From an uncultured Pelagibacteraceae bacterium (GTDB lineage: Bacteria; Pseudomonadota; Alphaproteobacteria; Pelagibacterales; Pelagibacteraceae): DNA of 64,000 nucleotides. This document shows, piece by piece, positions 25,610-35,968 of this stretch (the first letter of the stretch is position 1; each line of letters starts with the position of its first letter). Below the pieces are notes generated by a model that searched no databases, had not been told where the DNA came from, and saw only the letters and a list, made by a program, of their open reading frames with translations. Position numbers and translations under genes: made by a program. The DNA is taken from contig CACJRK010000002.1 in assembly GCA_902595795.1 (NCBI GenBank), positions 33,608-97,607 of the forward strand. The letters run 5' to 3'.

Positions 25610-27390
25610 TATTTAATAAATGTAATTTTTACTTTAGCTCCATCATTAGTTGATATGAAATCAATAACTCCATTATGATCATTAATAATTTTACTCACTA
25701 TGGATAGTCCAAGTCCTGTTCCATTTTTTTTTGTTGTAAAATATGGGTTTAATATATCCTTAATATTATTTTCTAATTTTTTAAATCCAATTCCTGTATC
25801 ATCAATTATGAGATTGATATGATCATTTTTGTTAAATAGTTCAATAGTTATGTTTTTATTGCTATTGCTTGATTTTTCTAATTTTTGATGGATGCTTTCA
25901 ATAGAATTTTTAATGAGATTTAATATTACCCTACTTAATTGTTCTTTATCACTACTGAAATAAATTTTTTCAGCATTGCTTGTAAAAGTAATTTTTATAG
26001 AACTATCTAATTCTTGAAGTAATTTAATATTTTCTTTTATGAGTGTAACTAAATTATTTTTTTGAAATACAGGCTTTGGCATTCTTGCAAAATCAGAAAA
26101 TTCATTTACTAATTTTTCGATTTGTTTAATTTGATTATTAATAATCTTTAAATTTTCTCTAAAATTTACTTTATCTTCTTCAACAAGTTGGGTTGAATAT
26201 TTGCTTTTTAATCTATCGATTGTTAATTGTATTGGAGTAAGAGGATTCTTAATTTCATGTGCCATCTTTCTAGCTAAACTACCCCAAGCTTCATGTCTTT
26301 CATTAAGGATAAGCTTTTCTTGTTGGTTTTTTAATTTATCAATCATTTGATTAAAATTTTTATTTAAAATTTCTAAATCTTTATCAGTTTTAACCTCTGG
26401 AACTTTTGTATCTAAATTACCCATACCAATTGAAGTTGATGCCAAAATTAAATTATTTATAGATCTAAAAAATCTTGAAGAAAATCTAATTGCAATTGAT
26501 ATAGAGATAAACAAAAGTAAAGAGACTATTATTATATAAATAATTGCGAATGAAATTTTTATACCAGTGCTTTTTTCCTCAACTGTATAATAAAAATTAA
26601 TGGCTTCTTCAGATTCTGTAAGATATTTAGAAATATTTTTATCTAAATATTTTATTACATAAAGAAATTGATCATCGAAATTTTGTAACCGCATAATTGC
26701 TGCTGATCTATTTTCAAAAGCATTAATAATTTTTAATGGACGATCATCCTCTAAAACAAGATTTAAAGCTCTGTCTATTGGAGGTAAATATAATTTATTG
26801 TCATCAAGAGAGCTAAATAACAATTTTTTGTTAATATCAATTATGTGTATTTCATCGACTCTTCTTATTATTTTTTGAGTTTTTAAAAATCTTTTATATT
26901 CGATAATATTATTATTTAAAAAATTTTTACTTTTATTTATGTCAAAAGCAATAAGAACTATTTCTGATTTAATTTTGTCTCTTAATTGATCAACATAATC
27001 TTGTGCTAATTCATACGAATTATTAACAACGGTTGTTACTTTTTTGTCAAAATATTTTTCTAAAGCAAATGAAAATAAAAATAATGAAAATATAGAAATT
27101 AATAATGAAGGAATAAAAGTGAATAAAGCAAAATATGTTATATATTTTTTATTTGATTTAATACCTTCTGTATCAATATCATTTTTGATAGCTTTGTTAA
27201 TTTCTAAAAAAATAAAAAGGAAAAGTAGAAATAATAAAATAATATTTAAAATTAATAAATATTGTAAATTTTTATTTGAAAGTTCAACAAAACTTTTATC
27301 AATGAATGTTAAAAAAGTTAAAAACCCTACAAATAATGTAATAATAAATAGGAATATTAAATATATATTTTTTTTGATAAAATCGTACAT
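25609..27390 (-). CDS. ntrY: NtrY-type sensor histidine kinase
   Basis: 593-residue membrane kinase. Two or three N-terminal membrane segments and a periplasmic sensor region (to about residue 270) lead to another membrane segment and a HAMP domain (SINNLILASTSIGMGNLDT). This is followed directly by HisKA with the phosphorylatable histidine in ARKMAHEIKNPLTPIQLTI and by the HATPase boxes NLIKNSIES, DTGIGF and GTGLGLSIV. Typical NtrY proteins are over 700 residues with a PAS domain after HAMP; none is evident here. It heads the ntrY-ntrX-trkA-trkH operon, only 22 bp from divergent ispDF. Confidence 0.93.
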   Translation of the reverse strand: MYDFIKKNIYLIFLFIITLFVGFLTFLTFIDKSFVELSNKNLQYLLILNIILLFLLFLFIFLEINKAIKNDIDTEGIKSNKKYITYFALFTFIPSLLISIFSLFLFSFALEKYFDKKVTTVVNNSYELAQDYVDQLRDKIKSEIVLIAFDINKSKNFLNNNIIEYKRFLKTQKIIRRVDEIHIIDINKKLLFSSLDDNKLYLPPIDRALNLVLEDDRPLKIINAFENRSAAIMRLQNFDDQFLYVIKYLDKNISKYLTESEEAINFYYTVEEKSTGIKISFAIIYIIIVSLLLFISISIAIRFSSRFFRSINNLILASTSIGMGNLDTKVPEVKTDKDLEILNKNFNQMIDKLKNQQEKLILNERHEAWGSLARKMAHEIKNPLTPIQLTIDRLKSKYSTQLVEEDKVNFRENLKIINNQIKQIEKLVNEFSDFARMPKPVFQKNNLVTLIKENIKLLQELDSSIKITFTSNAEKIYFSSDKEQLSRVILNLIKNSIESIHQKLEKSSNSNKNITIELFNKNDHINLIIDDTGIGFKKLENNIKDILNPYFTTKKNGTGLGLSIVSKIINDHNGVIDFISTNDGAKVKITFIK

Positions 27391-27412
27391 TCTTTATAAA
27401 TAATCACCATTA

Positions 27413-28516
27413 ATGATAAATAATTATTTTATAATACTTGCCTCAGGACAAAGCAAAAGATTTAATTCTGCAAAACAAAAACAGTTCATTAAGTATAAAA
27501 ATAGAGCTCTTTTTGAACATTCCATACTTAAAGGTGTAAAATCAAAACTATTTAAGAAAATAATCTTAGTAATTAATAATAAAAATAAAATTAAAAAAAA
27601 ATATTCGAAAGATGTTCTGATTATTAAAGGAGGTAAAGAAAGATCAGACTCCTCATTAATAGCTTTAAAATATATTAAGAAATTCAAACCTGGTAACGTT
27701 TTAATTCATGATGCGGCAAGACCCGATTTTTCTATAAAGCTTTTATTTAATATAATTAAAAATCTTAAAAAAAACCAAGCGGTTATTCCTTATTTAAAAG
27801 CAAAAGATACTGTTAAATACAAAATTAAAAATGAATATTATAATTTACAAAGAAATAATTCATTACTTACTCAAACACCTCAAGGATTTAAATTTAATAA
27901 ATTATTTAATTTATCAATTAAGAATAAAAATAAAATTACAGATGAAGCTACATTATTTATTAATAATAATGAAAAAGTAAAATTTATAAAAGGTGAAATT
28001 TTAAATAATAAAATTACTTTCAAAGAGGATATTAAAATTAACAAAATCTACTACGGAATAGGATTTGATATTCATAGATTGATAAAAGATAAAAAACTTT
28101 ATCTGGGTGGAATAAAAATTCCTTTTCACTCTGGTCTTAAAGGACATTCAGACGGTGATGTTATTATTCATTCTGTAATTGACTCACTTTTAGGAGCAAT
28201 GAGAAAAAAAGATATCGGTTCTATTTTTCCAGATAACCAAAAAAAATTTAAGAATATTAGATCATCAAAAATGCTTAAAACTGTTATTGAAATGTTAAAT
28301 AAAAACAATCTATACATAAACAATTTAGATATAAATTTAATTTGTGAGCAGCCCAAGGTTTCAATTTATAGAGATAGAATAATTAAATCTTTAACAAGTC
28401 TATTAGACATTGATAGAGGTATTATTAATTTAAAAGGTAAAACTGTTGAAAAACTAGGATTAATTGGAAAGGAAAAAGCAATAGCTTGTGAAGTTATTTG
28501 CTCAATATCTGAATGA
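27413..28516 (+). CDS. ispDF: Bifunctional MEP cytidylyltransferase / MECDP synthase
   Basis: Fused IspD-IspF of the non-mevalonate isoprenoid pathway. The IspD half (about residues 1-205) has LASGQSKRFNSAKQKQF and VLIHDAARPDFS. The IspF half (about 210-367) has GIGFDIHRLIKDKKLYLGG and KGHSDGDVIIHSVIDSLLGA with the zinc-site histidines and aspartate. The fusion is common in alphaproteobacteria. Dxr, the preceding step, lies elsewhere in this window. The stop overlaps pgpA by 4 bp (ATGA). Confidence 0.95.
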   Translation: MINNYFIILASGQSKRFNSAKQKQFIKYKNRALFEHSILKGVKSKLFKKIILVINNKNKIKKKYSKDVLIIKGGKERSDSSLIALKYIKKFKPGNVLIHDAARPDFSIKLLFNIIKNLKKNQAVIPYLKAKDTVKYKIKNEYYNLQRNNSLLTQTPQGFKFNKLFNLSIKNKNKITDEATLFINNNEKVKFIKGEILNNKITFKEDIKINKIYYGIGFDIHRLIKDKKLYLGGIKIPFHSGLKGHSDGDVIIHSVIDSLLGAMRKKDIGSIFPDNQKKFKNIRSSKMLKTVIEMLNKNNLYINNLDINLICEQPKVSIYRDRIIKSLTSLLDIDRGIINLKGKTVEKLGLIGKEKAIACEVICSISE

Positions 28517-29004
28517 AAAAAATAAATATATTATTGTCTACTTTTTTTGGTTGTGGATATTTAACAAAGATTCCTGGAACAGCTACGTCAGCAGTGACAA
28601 CTATTTTTATTTATATAGCTTATGAAATACTTGAATACGCCAATCTTAAATTTTCAATAATTATTTTTATTCTTTTATTTTTTTACTCTTTTTATGCTGT
28701 AAAAGACTCAGAATCTGAATTTGAAAATAAAGATCCTCGTCAAATTGTAATAGATGAAGTTTTGGGTCAATCAATGCCTTTAATATTATTATTGTATTTA
28801 AATCAAGCTAATCAAATCTATATATCTATTGAGGTTTGTTATATTTTAGCTTTTTTATTTTTTAGATTTTTTGATATTTTAAAACCTTTTCCAGTAAGTT
28901 ATTTTGATAAAAATCATAAAAACTATTTTGGGATAATTATGGATGATATAATAGCTGGATTGTATTCGATGATATTAATTTACTTAATAAGTCTAAAATT
29001 TTAA
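28513..29004 (+). CDS. pgpA: Phosphatidylglycerophosphatase A
   Basis: 163-residue membrane phosphatase converting phosphatidylglycerophosphate to phosphatidylglycerol. It has the N-terminal segment FFGCGYLTKIPGTATSAVTT, the catalytic acidic stretch RQIVIDEVLGQSMPL near residue 77, four membrane segments, and the C-terminal GIIMDDIIAGLYS. It overlaps ispDF upstream and shares a base with cinA downstream. Confidence 0.92.
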   Translation: MKKINILLSTFFGCGYLTKIPGTATSAVTTIFIYIAYEILEYANLKFSIIIFILLFFYSFYAVKDSESEFENKDPRQIVIDEVLGQSMPLILLLYLNQANQIYISIEVCYILAFLFFRFFDILKPFPVSYFDKNHKNYFGIIMDDIIAGLYSMILIYLISLKF

Positions 29005-29468
29005 TGAGCATTCAAGCGCTTCATAAAAAACTAGTTAAAAAAAAATTAACTATATCTGTAGCTGAATCTTGTACCGGTGGACTACTGGCTAGCAATTTAA
29101 CTAAATTAGCTAACTCATCAAAATACTTTCAAATGGGTCTAATAACATACTCTAATCAAGCAAAAATAAAGATATTAAAGGTTAATAAAAATATTATAGG
29201 TAAATATGGTGCAGTAAGCAATGAGTGTTGCAAAGCGATGGTTTTAAGTTTATCAAAAATTTCAAAGAGTAAAATAAATGTGTCAATAACAGGAATTGCT
29301 GGTCCAGGTGGAGGCTCAAAAGAAAAACCAGTTGGTCTTGTTTATATTGGGGTCAAAAAAGGAAAAAATTTAATTATTAAAGAAAATAAATTTAAATCAA
29401 AAAATCGTAATTCAATTCAAAAATCAACAGTTCGTACTGTTATTAAGATAATCAGTAAAATTATTTAA
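29004..29468 (+). CDS. CinA C-terminal family protein (nicotinamide-nucleotide amidase, PncC-like)
   Basis: 154 residues matching the stand-alone CinA C-terminal domain, which deamidates nicotinamide mononucleotide in NAD salvage. Motifs are SVAESCTGGLLASNLT near residue 20 and SITGIAGPGGGSKEKPVGLVYIGV near residue 95. The N-terminal MoCF-like half of full CinA is absent, as in PncC. The 3' end overlaps the convergent coq10-like gene by 8 bp. Confidence 0.92.
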   Translation: MSIQALHKKLVKKKLTISVAESCTGGLLASNLTKLANSSKYFQMGLITYSNQAKIKILKVNKNIIGKYGAVSNECCKAMVLSLSKISKSKINVSITGIAGPGGGSKEKPVGLVYIGVKKGKNLIIKENKFKSKNRNSIQKSTVRTVIKIISKII

Positions 29469-29916
29469 TACTTTCAGCTCTTTTTTGAAACGCGTCTGCT
29501 ATCTTTTCCAAACCAAATTGAAAAGATTTGGTCATTAAAATATTTAAAAACTTATTTTCGATTTCAAAATCAATATCAAACATAACCTCAGTTTTGTAAC
29601 CATCAGTATCATTTCCTACTTCAATAAATTTCCAATTATTTTCTAAATGATTTAATGGTCCACCTAAATTAACAACTTGAATATGATCATTTTTTTTATT
29701 TAATTTAACATCACTTTTAAAAGTATCCTTAAACGGCCCCTTGCCTATTGTAAGATCAGCAATTATATTTATGATATCACCGTTATCACTTCTCTCATAA
29801 ACCTTTGAATTATCGCAAAAAGGAATAAATTCTGGGTATTTTTCAATATCTAAAACAAACTCAATTAGCTTATCTTTTCTGTTATCAATTAAACGCTTAA
29901 CTGATGCTTTTGGCAT
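29461..29916 (-). CDS. Coenzyme Q-binding COQ10/RatA-like SRPBCC protein
   Basis: 151-residue START/SRPBCC-fold protein, with FVLDIEKYPEFIPFCDNSKVYERS near residue 20 and FKDTFKSDVKLNKKN and LNHLENNWKFIEV following. It is related to eukaryotic COQ10, which chaperones ubiquinone, and to bacterial RatA, which inhibits 70S assembly. In alphaproteobacteria it regularly follows lipA, as here (TAATG with lipA). The ubiquinone role is the more likely one; sequence alone does not decide. Confidence 0.88.
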   Translation of the reverse strand: MPKASVKRLIDNRKDKLIEFVLDIEKYPEFIPFCDNSKVYERSDNGDIINIIADLTIGKGPFKDTFKSDVKLNKKNDHIQVVNLGGPLNHLENNWKFIEVGNDTDGYKTEVMFDIDFEIENKFLNILMTKSFQFGLEKIADAFQKRAESIK

Positions 29917-30836
29917 TAATTATTTTTTAATCTGTTTTGTTGAAGTTTCGCAAAATCTTCATCAGCATGATATGATGATCTAGTTAAAGGAGATGAAGAC
30001 ACTAACAAAAATCCTTTGGCTTTTGCTATTGTTCCTAAATCTTCAAACTCTTTTGGTGTATAATATCGATCTAATGGATAATGTTTAGTTGATGGTTGTA
30101 AATATTGACCGATCGTTATGAAATCAACATCTGCAGCTCTTAAATCATCCATGACTTGTAAAATTTCATCTCTTATCTCTCCCAAGCCGACCATTACTCC
30201 AGATTTTGTAAAAATATTTTTATTAACTTTTTTAGCATTTTTCAAAAGTTCTAATGATGCGAAATATCTAGAACCTGGTCTCACTTTTAAATAAAGACTA
30301 GGGACGGTTTCAATATTATGATTAAAAACATCAGGTTTAGCGGCTAAAACTTTTTTATATGCATCTCCTTTTCTTAAAAAATCAGGTGTGAGAACTTCAA
30401 TAGTTGTATTTGGGTTTGTTTTTCTAGTTTGGTTAATTACTTCAAAAAAATGTTCTGATCCACCATCATCTAAATCATCTCTATCCACTGAAGTAATCAC
30501 AACATGCTTTAAATTTAATTTTTTTACTGCTTCTGCAATCTTAACAGGTTCAAGTTGATCCAATTTTCCTGGCACACCAGTTTTAACATCACAAAAAGCA
30601 CAAGCTCTTGTACAGGTATCTCCCATAATCATAAAAGTTGCATGTCGCTTACTCCAACATTCGGTTATATTTGGGCAGTTTGCTTCCTGACAAACAGTTA
30701 CAAGATTATTTTTATTTACTATTGTTTTAGTTAAAAAAAATTCCTTACTATTTGTAAGTTTTGATCTAATCCATTCTGGTTTTTTTTTAATTGGATTGAC
30801 CGGTTTGTTTTCTTTTTCTGGATGTCTACTTTTCAT
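29916..30836 (-). CDS. lipA: Lipoyl synthase
   Basis: Radical SAM enzyme inserting sulfur into protein-bound octanoate. The auxiliary cluster motif is [12 protein letters not shown] near residue 50 and the radical SAM motif is CTRACAFC near residue 75. The C-terminal [10 protein letters not shown] supplies the conserved serine. Length is 306. It overlaps ftsB by 11 bp. The pyruvate dehydrogenase genes often found just upstream in alphaproteobacteria are not here. Confidence 0.96.
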   Translation of the reverse strand: MKSRHPEKENKPVNPIKKKPEWIRSKLTNSKEFFLTKTIVNKNNLVTVCQEANCPNITECWSKRHATFMIMGDTCTRACAFCDVKTGVPGKLDQLEPVKIAEAVKKLNLKHVVITSVDRDDLDDGGSEHFFEVINQTRKTNPNTTIEVLTPDFLRKGDAYKKVLAAKPDVFNHNIETVPSLYLKVRPGSRYFASLELLKNAKKVNKNIFTKSGVMVGLGEIRDEILQVMDDLRAADVDFITIGQYLQPSTKHYPLDRYYTPKEFEDLGTIAKAKGFLLVSSSPLTRSSYHADEDFAKLQQNRLKNN

Positions 30837-31128
30837 CTTTTTTAATTATATAAATTGTCTCATTTTTTCTACCAAATAAAAATCGTTCTCTAATTAAAGT
30901 CTCAATATAATCAAGATCTAAATTAGTACTTAGAAGTGAATTTTTATGATCCATATCTTCTATTTTACTAGTTAGGGTTAATTCTTCTTTTTTCAAGTTA
31001 GACAAAAGTTCCTTTTTTTCTATATACGAAAAAAGACCCCTTTCTCCAGATACTAAGTTAAAACCAAAATAGAAAATAAGAAAAACAGAAATTAATAAAA
31101 AATAATTTCTTTTTATTAATCGAAGCAT
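30826..31128 (-). CDS. ftsB: FtsB/DivIC-type septum formation initiator
   Basis: 100 residues: a short cytoplasmic start, one membrane helix ([18 protein letters not shown]), a periplasmic coiled coil (about residues 35-65, [25 protein letters not shown]) and a conserved end ([14 protein letters not shown]). This is the divisome FtsB layout. It follows eno with overlapping stop/start, the usual place for ftsB in proteobacteria. Confidence 0.88.
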   Translation of the reverse strand: MLRLIKRNYFLLISVFLIFYFGFNLVSGERGLFSYIEKKELLSNLKKEELTLTSKIEDMDHKNSLLSTNLDLDYIETLIRERFLFGRKNETIYIIKKDEK

Positions 31129-32384
31129 TAATTGATCTTATTCATCCTCGCTTTTTTTCCAAGTTCTTCTTCAATACGGATTAATTGATTATATTTTGCA
31201 ACCCTTTCAGATCTAGCTAGAGATCCGGTTTTAATTTGATTTGAATTAGTACCTACTGCTAAATCAGCAATAAATGTATCTTCACTGTCACCTGATCGGT
31301 GAGATATAATTGTTTTATATCCAATAGTTTGAGCAAATTTAATTACATCTATCGTTTCTGAAACAGTGCCAATTTGATTAAGCTTAATTAAGATGGAGTT
31401 TGAGGTAGTATTCAAGAAACCTTTTTTTAATCTTTCAAGATTTGTTACATATAAATCATCTCCGACGATCTGAACTTTTTTTATTGATTTCATTAATTTA
31501 TTCCATGCCAACCAATCATTTTCAGCAAATGGATCCTCAATAGACTTGATTTTATATTTTTTAATAATTTTTTGATATTCTTTAATGGATTTCTCTACTG
31601 AAATATAATTTTTTGAATGAATAGAGTATTTGTTCTTTTTATATAATTCATTAGCAGCCACATCTAGGCAAATAGAAACATCTTTACCATTAATAAATCC
31701 TGATTTTTTAATTGCACTCACAATTAAATCTAAGGCTTGATTATTACTACTGATCATGGGTGCAAAACCACCTTCATCACCTACTGAAGTTGATAAACCT
31801 TTGTCCTTAATTAATTTGCTTAAGTTTTTAATGACAACAAAACAAATCCGCATCGCCTCAGAAAAACTTTTTGCTCGATCAGGTCTAATCATAAACTCTT
31901 GAATTCTAAGACCATTATTTGCATGCGCTCCACCGTTAATAATGTTCATTAATGGATAAGGTAATTGAAAGTTATTTTTTTGAGAAAAAGTTTTATACAA
32001 AGGTAATTTTTTTGCTTTTGCAGACAGTTTTTTTACAGCCATTGAAACAGCTAACATCGCATTAGCTCCTAAATTAGTTTTTTGTCTTGTACCATCCAAG
32101 TTAATCAACAAAGCATCAACTCTTTCTTGATTGTGAATATTTTGACCTTTTAATTTTTTTGAAATTTTTGTGTTTACTAAATTAACTGCATTTAAAACAC
32201 TTTTTCCTAAATAACGTTTATTGTTCTTATCTCTTTTTTCAAAAGCTTCAAAAGTTCCAGTGGAAGCTCCTGATGGACAAATAGCAGATGCACTATTGTT
32301 TTTTATATAAACCTCAGCCTCAACGGTTGGATTTCCTCTGCTGTCAAAAACTTGACGTGCTTTAACTTTTAAAATTTTGCTCAC
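31128..32384 (-). CDS. eno: Enolase
   Basis: Interconverts 2-phosphoglycerate and phosphoenolpyruvate. Segments include VKARQVFDSRGNPTVEAEV, GDEGGFAPMI, the Mg site IEDPFAENDW and GDDLYVTN, and the active-site signature ILIKLNQIGTVSETI with SHRSGDSEDTFIADLAVG. The 418-residue length is normal. It lies between kdsA and ftsB with overlapping ends on both sides. Confidence 0.97.
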   Translation of the reverse strand: MSKILKVKARQVFDSRGNPTVEAEVYIKNNSASAICPSGASTGTFEAFEKRDKNNKRYLGKSVLNAVNLVNTKISKKLKGQNIHNQERVDALLINLDGTRQKTNLGANAMLAVSMAVKKLSAKAKKLPLYKTFSQKNNFQLPYPLMNIINGGAHANNGLRIQEFMIRPDRAKSFSEAMRICFVVIKNLSKLIKDKGLSTSVGDEGGFAPMISSNNQALDLIVSAIKKSGFINGKDVSICLDVAANELYKKNKYSIHSKNYISVEKSIKEYQKIIKKYKIKSIEDPFAENDWLAWNKLMKSIKKVQIVGDDLYVTNLERLKKGFLNTTSNSILIKLNQIGTVSETIDVIKFAQTIGYKTIISHRSGDSEDTFIADLAVGTNSNQIKTGSLARSERVAKYNQLIRIEEELGKKARMNKIN

Positions 32385-33208
32385 TATTTTTTAATTAGAT
32401 TGTCTATATCGTGCAATTGTTTTAATAAATTTTCTAATTTATTCAATGGTACCATGTTAGGCCCATCTGAAGGTGCATTGTCTGGATCTTGATGAGTTTC
32501 AATAAAAACTCCTGCAACACCAACGGCTACCGCAGCTCTTGCTAAATATTCTACAAATTCTCTTTGACCACCTGATGATTCTCCTTGCCCACCTGGTTGT
32601 TGAACAGAATGTGTTGCATCAAAAATTACAGGATAACCATTCTTTGCCATTATTGGTAATGATCTCATATCAGAAACTAAAGTATTGTAACCAAAACTTG
32701 CTCCTCTTTCAGTTACCAAAATATTTTCATTTCCAGAATCTGAAATTTTTTTAGTTACATTAACCATGTCCCATGGTGCTAAGAACTGACCTTTTTTTAC
32801 ATTAATTATTTTGTTTGTTTTCGCTGCAGCTATCAATAAATCTGTTTGTCTGCATAAAAAAGCTGGTATCTGAAGCACATCAACGTGATTTGCTACCACA
32901 GAACATTGTTCAGCGTTATGAATGTCTGTTAAAATAGGAACATCTAGTTCTTTTCTAATTTTATCAAAAACTGGTAATGATGCTTCAAGACCTGCACCTC
33001 TTTTACCTTTTAAGCTAGTTCTATTTGCTTTATCAAATGAGGTTTTATAAATAAATCCAAGTCCAAATTTTTTTGTAATTTCTTTGATTTTGCCAGCCAT
33101 ATCCATTGCATGTTGCTCTGTTTCAAGCTGGCAGGGTCCAGCAATAATACAAATTCTATTATCGTTTGAAATTTCTATATTTCCGCAATTTACTTTAATA
33201 CTACTCAT
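32384..33208 (-). CDS. kdsA: 3-deoxy-8-phosphooctulonate synthase
   Basis: Condenses phosphoenolpyruvate with arabinose-5-phosphate to give KDO-8-phosphate for lipopolysaccharide core. Motifs are [40 protein letters not shown] and [12 protein letters not shown]. Length is 274. It overlaps pyrG by 4 bp and abuts eno, which supplies its PEP substrate. Confidence 0.97.
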   Translation of the reverse strand: MSSIKVNCGNIEISNDNRICIIAGPCQLETEQHAMDMAGKIKEITKKFGLGFIYKTSFDKANRTSLKGKRGAGLEASLPVFDKIRKELDVPILTDIHNAEQCSVVANHVDVLQIPAFLCRQTDLLIAAAKTNKIINVKKGQFLAPWDMVNVTKKISDSGNENILVTERGASFGYNTLVSDMRSLPIMAKNGYPVIFDATHSVQQPGGQGESSGGQREFVEYLARAAVAVGVAGVFIETHQDPDNAPSDGPNMVPLNKLENLLKQLHDIDNLIKK

Positions 33209-34821
33209 TTATGATTTTTTGATGCCTTGATAAATGAAGAGAATAAAGGATGAGGTGTCAAAGGTCTAGATTTAAATTCTGGATGAAATTGAACACCTAT
33301 AAACCAAGGATGATTTTCTAGCTCTATGATCTCTGGAAGCTTATTATCTGGTGATAAACCTGAAAAAATCATACCTTTTTTTTCAAATTTATCTTTGAAA
33401 GCAATGTTAACTTCATACCTGTGTCTATGTCTCTCTTTTATTAACCTTGATTTATATATTTTTCTTATTTTTGAATGTTCTTTTAATTTAGCATCATAAG
33501 AACCTAGTCTCATCGTACCACCTAGATCTTTATCTGTACCTTTTATTTTTTTACCATCTTTTGTCCACTCGTTTATTAGACCTATAATAGGTAAACCTTT
33601 CTTATCAAATTCACTTGATGTTGCTTTTTTTAAATTTAACTGGTTTCTAGCAAATTCAATTATTGCCATTTGCATTCCATAACAAATCCCTAAAAAAGGT
33701 ATCTTATTCCTTCTAGCATGTTTTATTGCCTCTATTTTTCCATCAGTTCCTCTTTTACCAAAACCGCCTGGAATTAAAATTCCTGAAATATTGATAAGCT
33801 TTTTCTTTATTTCAGAAACTTTCAATTTTTCAGAGTCAATTCTTACTAAATTTACTTTAATATTATTTTCAATACCCCCATGGGTAAGTGCTTCATCCAA
33901 AGATTTATATGCATCTTTAAGCTCCACATACTTTCCAATTATTGCAATATTCACTTGTTTTTTGTTTTGTAAAATAATTTTTGTAATTTTTTTCCAAGGT
34001 TTTAAATTTGCAGGTTTTTTAGATTTTAATTTAAAATAATTTAAAACTTGGATGTCTAATTTTTGATTAAAGAAACTAATTGGTGCTTCATATATAGTTT
34101 TAACATCTACTGTTTCAATTACATTCTTTATATCTACATTACAAAACAATGAAATTTTCTTTCTATGCTCTAAAGGTATAGGTCTTTCTGATCTACAAAT
34201 TATTATATCTGGTTGAATACCAATGCTTCTTAATTCTTTAACTGAATGTTGAGTTGGTTTTGTTTTTATTTCATCCGATGCTTTCAAGTATGGCACTAAT
34301 GTTAAATGAATAAATAAGGCATTCTTTTTGCCAACATCGTTTGCAAATTGTCTTATTGCTTCTACAAACGGTAAGCTTTCTATATCTCCTACAATTCCAC
34401 CAATTTCACAAATTACAAAATCTTCTTTAGATGAATCGTTTTTTATAAACTGTTTTATACGATCAGTTATATGGGGAATGACTTGAACTGTTTTACCTAA
34501 ATACTCCCCTTTACGTTCTTTTTTTAGAACATCATTATAAATTTTTCCTGTAGTAATATTATCTGATTTTTTAGCTGATACTCCTGAAAATCTCTCATAA
34601 TGACCAAGATCTAAATCTGTTTCAGCTCCATCATCAGTGACATATACCTCGCCATGCTGAAACGGGCTCATTGTTCCTGGATCAACATTTAGATAAGGAT
34701 CTAATTTTCTTAATCTAACTTTATAACCTCTAGATTGTAATAAATAAGCTAGTGATGCTGAAGAGAGACCTTTACCAAGGGAAGAAACCACGCCGCCGGT
34801 GACAAATATATATCGCGCCAT
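33205..34821 (-). CDS. pyrG: CTP synthase
   Basis: Amidates UTP to CTP using glutamine. The N-terminal synthase domain starts [18 protein letters not shown] and includes [20 protein letters not shown]. The C-terminal class I glutamine amidotransferase has [11 protein letters not shown] with the nucleophilic cysteine and the HPE triad in FHPEFKSRP. Length is 538. It sits between secG (44 bp upstream) and kdsA. CTP is also needed for KDO activation, so the neighbourhood is functionally coherent. Confidence 0.97.
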   Translation of the reverse strand: MARYIFVTGGVVSSLGKGLSSASLAYLLQSRGYKVRLRKLDPYLNVDPGTMSPFQHGEVYVTDDGAETDLDLGHYERFSGVSAKKSDNITTGKIYNDVLKKERKGEYLGKTVQVIPHITDRIKQFIKNDSSKEDFVICEIGGIVGDIESLPFVEAIRQFANDVGKKNALFIHLTLVPYLKASDEIKTKPTQHSVKELRSIGIQPDIIICRSERPIPLEHRKKISLFCNVDIKNVIETVDVKTIYEAPISFFNQKLDIQVLNYFKLKSKKPANLKPWKKITKIILQNKKQVNIAIIGKYVELKDAYKSLDEALTHGGIENNIKVNLVRIDSEKLKVSEIKKKLINISGILIPGGFGKRGTDGKIEAIKHARRNKIPFLGICYGMQMAIIEFARNQLNLKKATSSEFDKKGLPIIGLINEWTKDGKKIKGTDKDLGGTMRLGSYDAKLKEHSKIRKIYKSRLIKERHRHRYEVNIAFKDKFEKKGMIFSGLSPDNKLPEIIELENHPWFIGVQFHPEFKSRPLTPHPLFSSFIKASKNHK

Positions 34822-34865
34822 GGAAGTATCTTATAGCGAATAAAAAATGAATTGAAAAGTATTAA

Positions 34866-35165
34866 TTAATTATTTTCTGGAATTGAAGGTGTATCTTCAG
34901 TTTTTTCTTCTACAGTATCTAATACAGAGCCAGTTGGAGTAAGTTCTGCTCTAGAAATTATTGTTAAAGCTAAACTACAAATAATAAAAAGAGTTGCAAC
35001 TATTGCAGTAGTTTTTGTCATAAAGCTACCTGCTGATCTAGATAGCATGAAATTTTCTTGAGAAACTCCAATACCAAGCGCACCTCCCTCAGATTTCTGT
35101 AATAAAACTAATATAACTAAAATAACTGCTAATGTGATGTTAACTACAAGTAATAAAGTTTCCAT
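34866..35165 (-). CDS. secG: Preprotein translocase subunit SecG
   Basis: 99 residues with two membrane helices (TLLLVVNITLAVILVILVLLQ and TTAIVATLFIICSLALTII). The linking segment has the SecG pattern QKSEGGALGIG and FMLSRSAGSFMTKTTAI. The C-terminal acidic tail (DTVEEKTEDTPSIPENN) is low complexity. It lies 6 bp after tpiA, the usual partner. Confidence 0.93.
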   Translation of the reverse strand: METLLLVVNITLAVILVILVLLQKSEGGALGIGVSQENFMLSRSAGSFMTKTTAIVATLFIICSLALTIISRAELTPTGSVLDTVEEKTEDTPSIPENN

Positions 35166-35171
35166 GAAAGT

Positions 35172-35912
35172 CTAGATAATGGTTTTTTGAATTATATCAA
35201 TAAATTTCTTTGAACTCTGTGATGCTCCTCCAATTAAAAAACCATCTATGTTGGGTATTTTTTTTAATTTTTCAACATTCTTATTATTTACAGATCCACC
35301 ATATAAAATTTTAGGATATTTTTTAGCAAATCTACTTTTTATAAATGAAATAGTCTGAGTTAAAGCCGCCTCTTTTGGAATTGCACCGGTACCAATAGAC
35401 CATACTGGTTCATAGGCTATAATAATTTTAGATTTATTTTTTATCGATTTTAATCCTTTTTCAATTTGTCTCTTTAAAATTTGATTAGTTTTTTTGGATC
35501 TTTTTTCTTTCAAAGTTTCACCAATACAAAATATAATTTTTAGACCTGATTTAATTGCACTTTTAATTTTTAAATTAATTAAATTATCTGTTTCACCTAT
35601 TTGCCTATTTTCTGAATGTCCCAAAATAACATACTTTGCACCAACACTTTTTATCATACTTGAGTTTACTTGGCCTGTGTAAGCACCAAACTCATAAGTA
35701 TGATGACAATTTTGAGCACCAACCTGAATTGTAGTTTTTTTAAGCCTTTTAGACATAGGGCGAATAAGTGTATTAGGTGGACAATAAATTATTTTATATT
35801 TTTTTTTTTTATTGGTTTTTGAAAACTTTATAACCTTATCTAGGGAGTTTAGACTTCTTAAATTACCAAACATTTTCCAATTAGCTACAAAATATATATA
35901 TTTATTTGTCAT
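35172..35912 (-). CDS. tpiA: Triosephosphate isomerase
   Basis: TIM-barrel isomerase of dihydroxyacetone phosphate and glyceraldehyde-3-phosphate. The N-terminal ANWKMFGN holds the catalytic lysine, ILGHSENR the histidine, and IAYEPVWSIGTG the glutamate. Phosphate-binding LYGGSVNNKN and GFLIGGAS close the barrel. Length is 246. First gene of the tpiA-secG-pyrG run, divergent from the PpiD-like gene. Confidence 0.96.
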   Translation of the reverse strand: MTNKYIYFVANWKMFGNLRSLNSLDKVIKFSKTNKKKKYKIIYCPPNTLIRPMSKRLKKTTIQVGAQNCHHTYEFGAYTGQVNSSMIKSVGAKYVILGHSENRQIGETDNLINLKIKSAIKSGLKIIFCIGETLKEKRSKKTNQILKRQIEKGLKSIKNKSKIIIAYEPVWSIGTGAIPKEAALTQTISFIKSRFAKKYPKILYGGSVNNKNVEKLKKIPNIDGFLIGGASQSSKKFIDIIQKTII

Positions 35913-35968
35913 AATTGACTTTTTAATCTATAGATTTGTTTTTTACAGATCAATAAATTTATAACGTG

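Noticed and set aside
29461-29916. Reading the COQ10/RatA-like gene as a toxin of a toxin-antitoxin system
   Set aside because: The lipA neighbourhood and lack of an antitoxin partner favour the ubiquinone-binding role.
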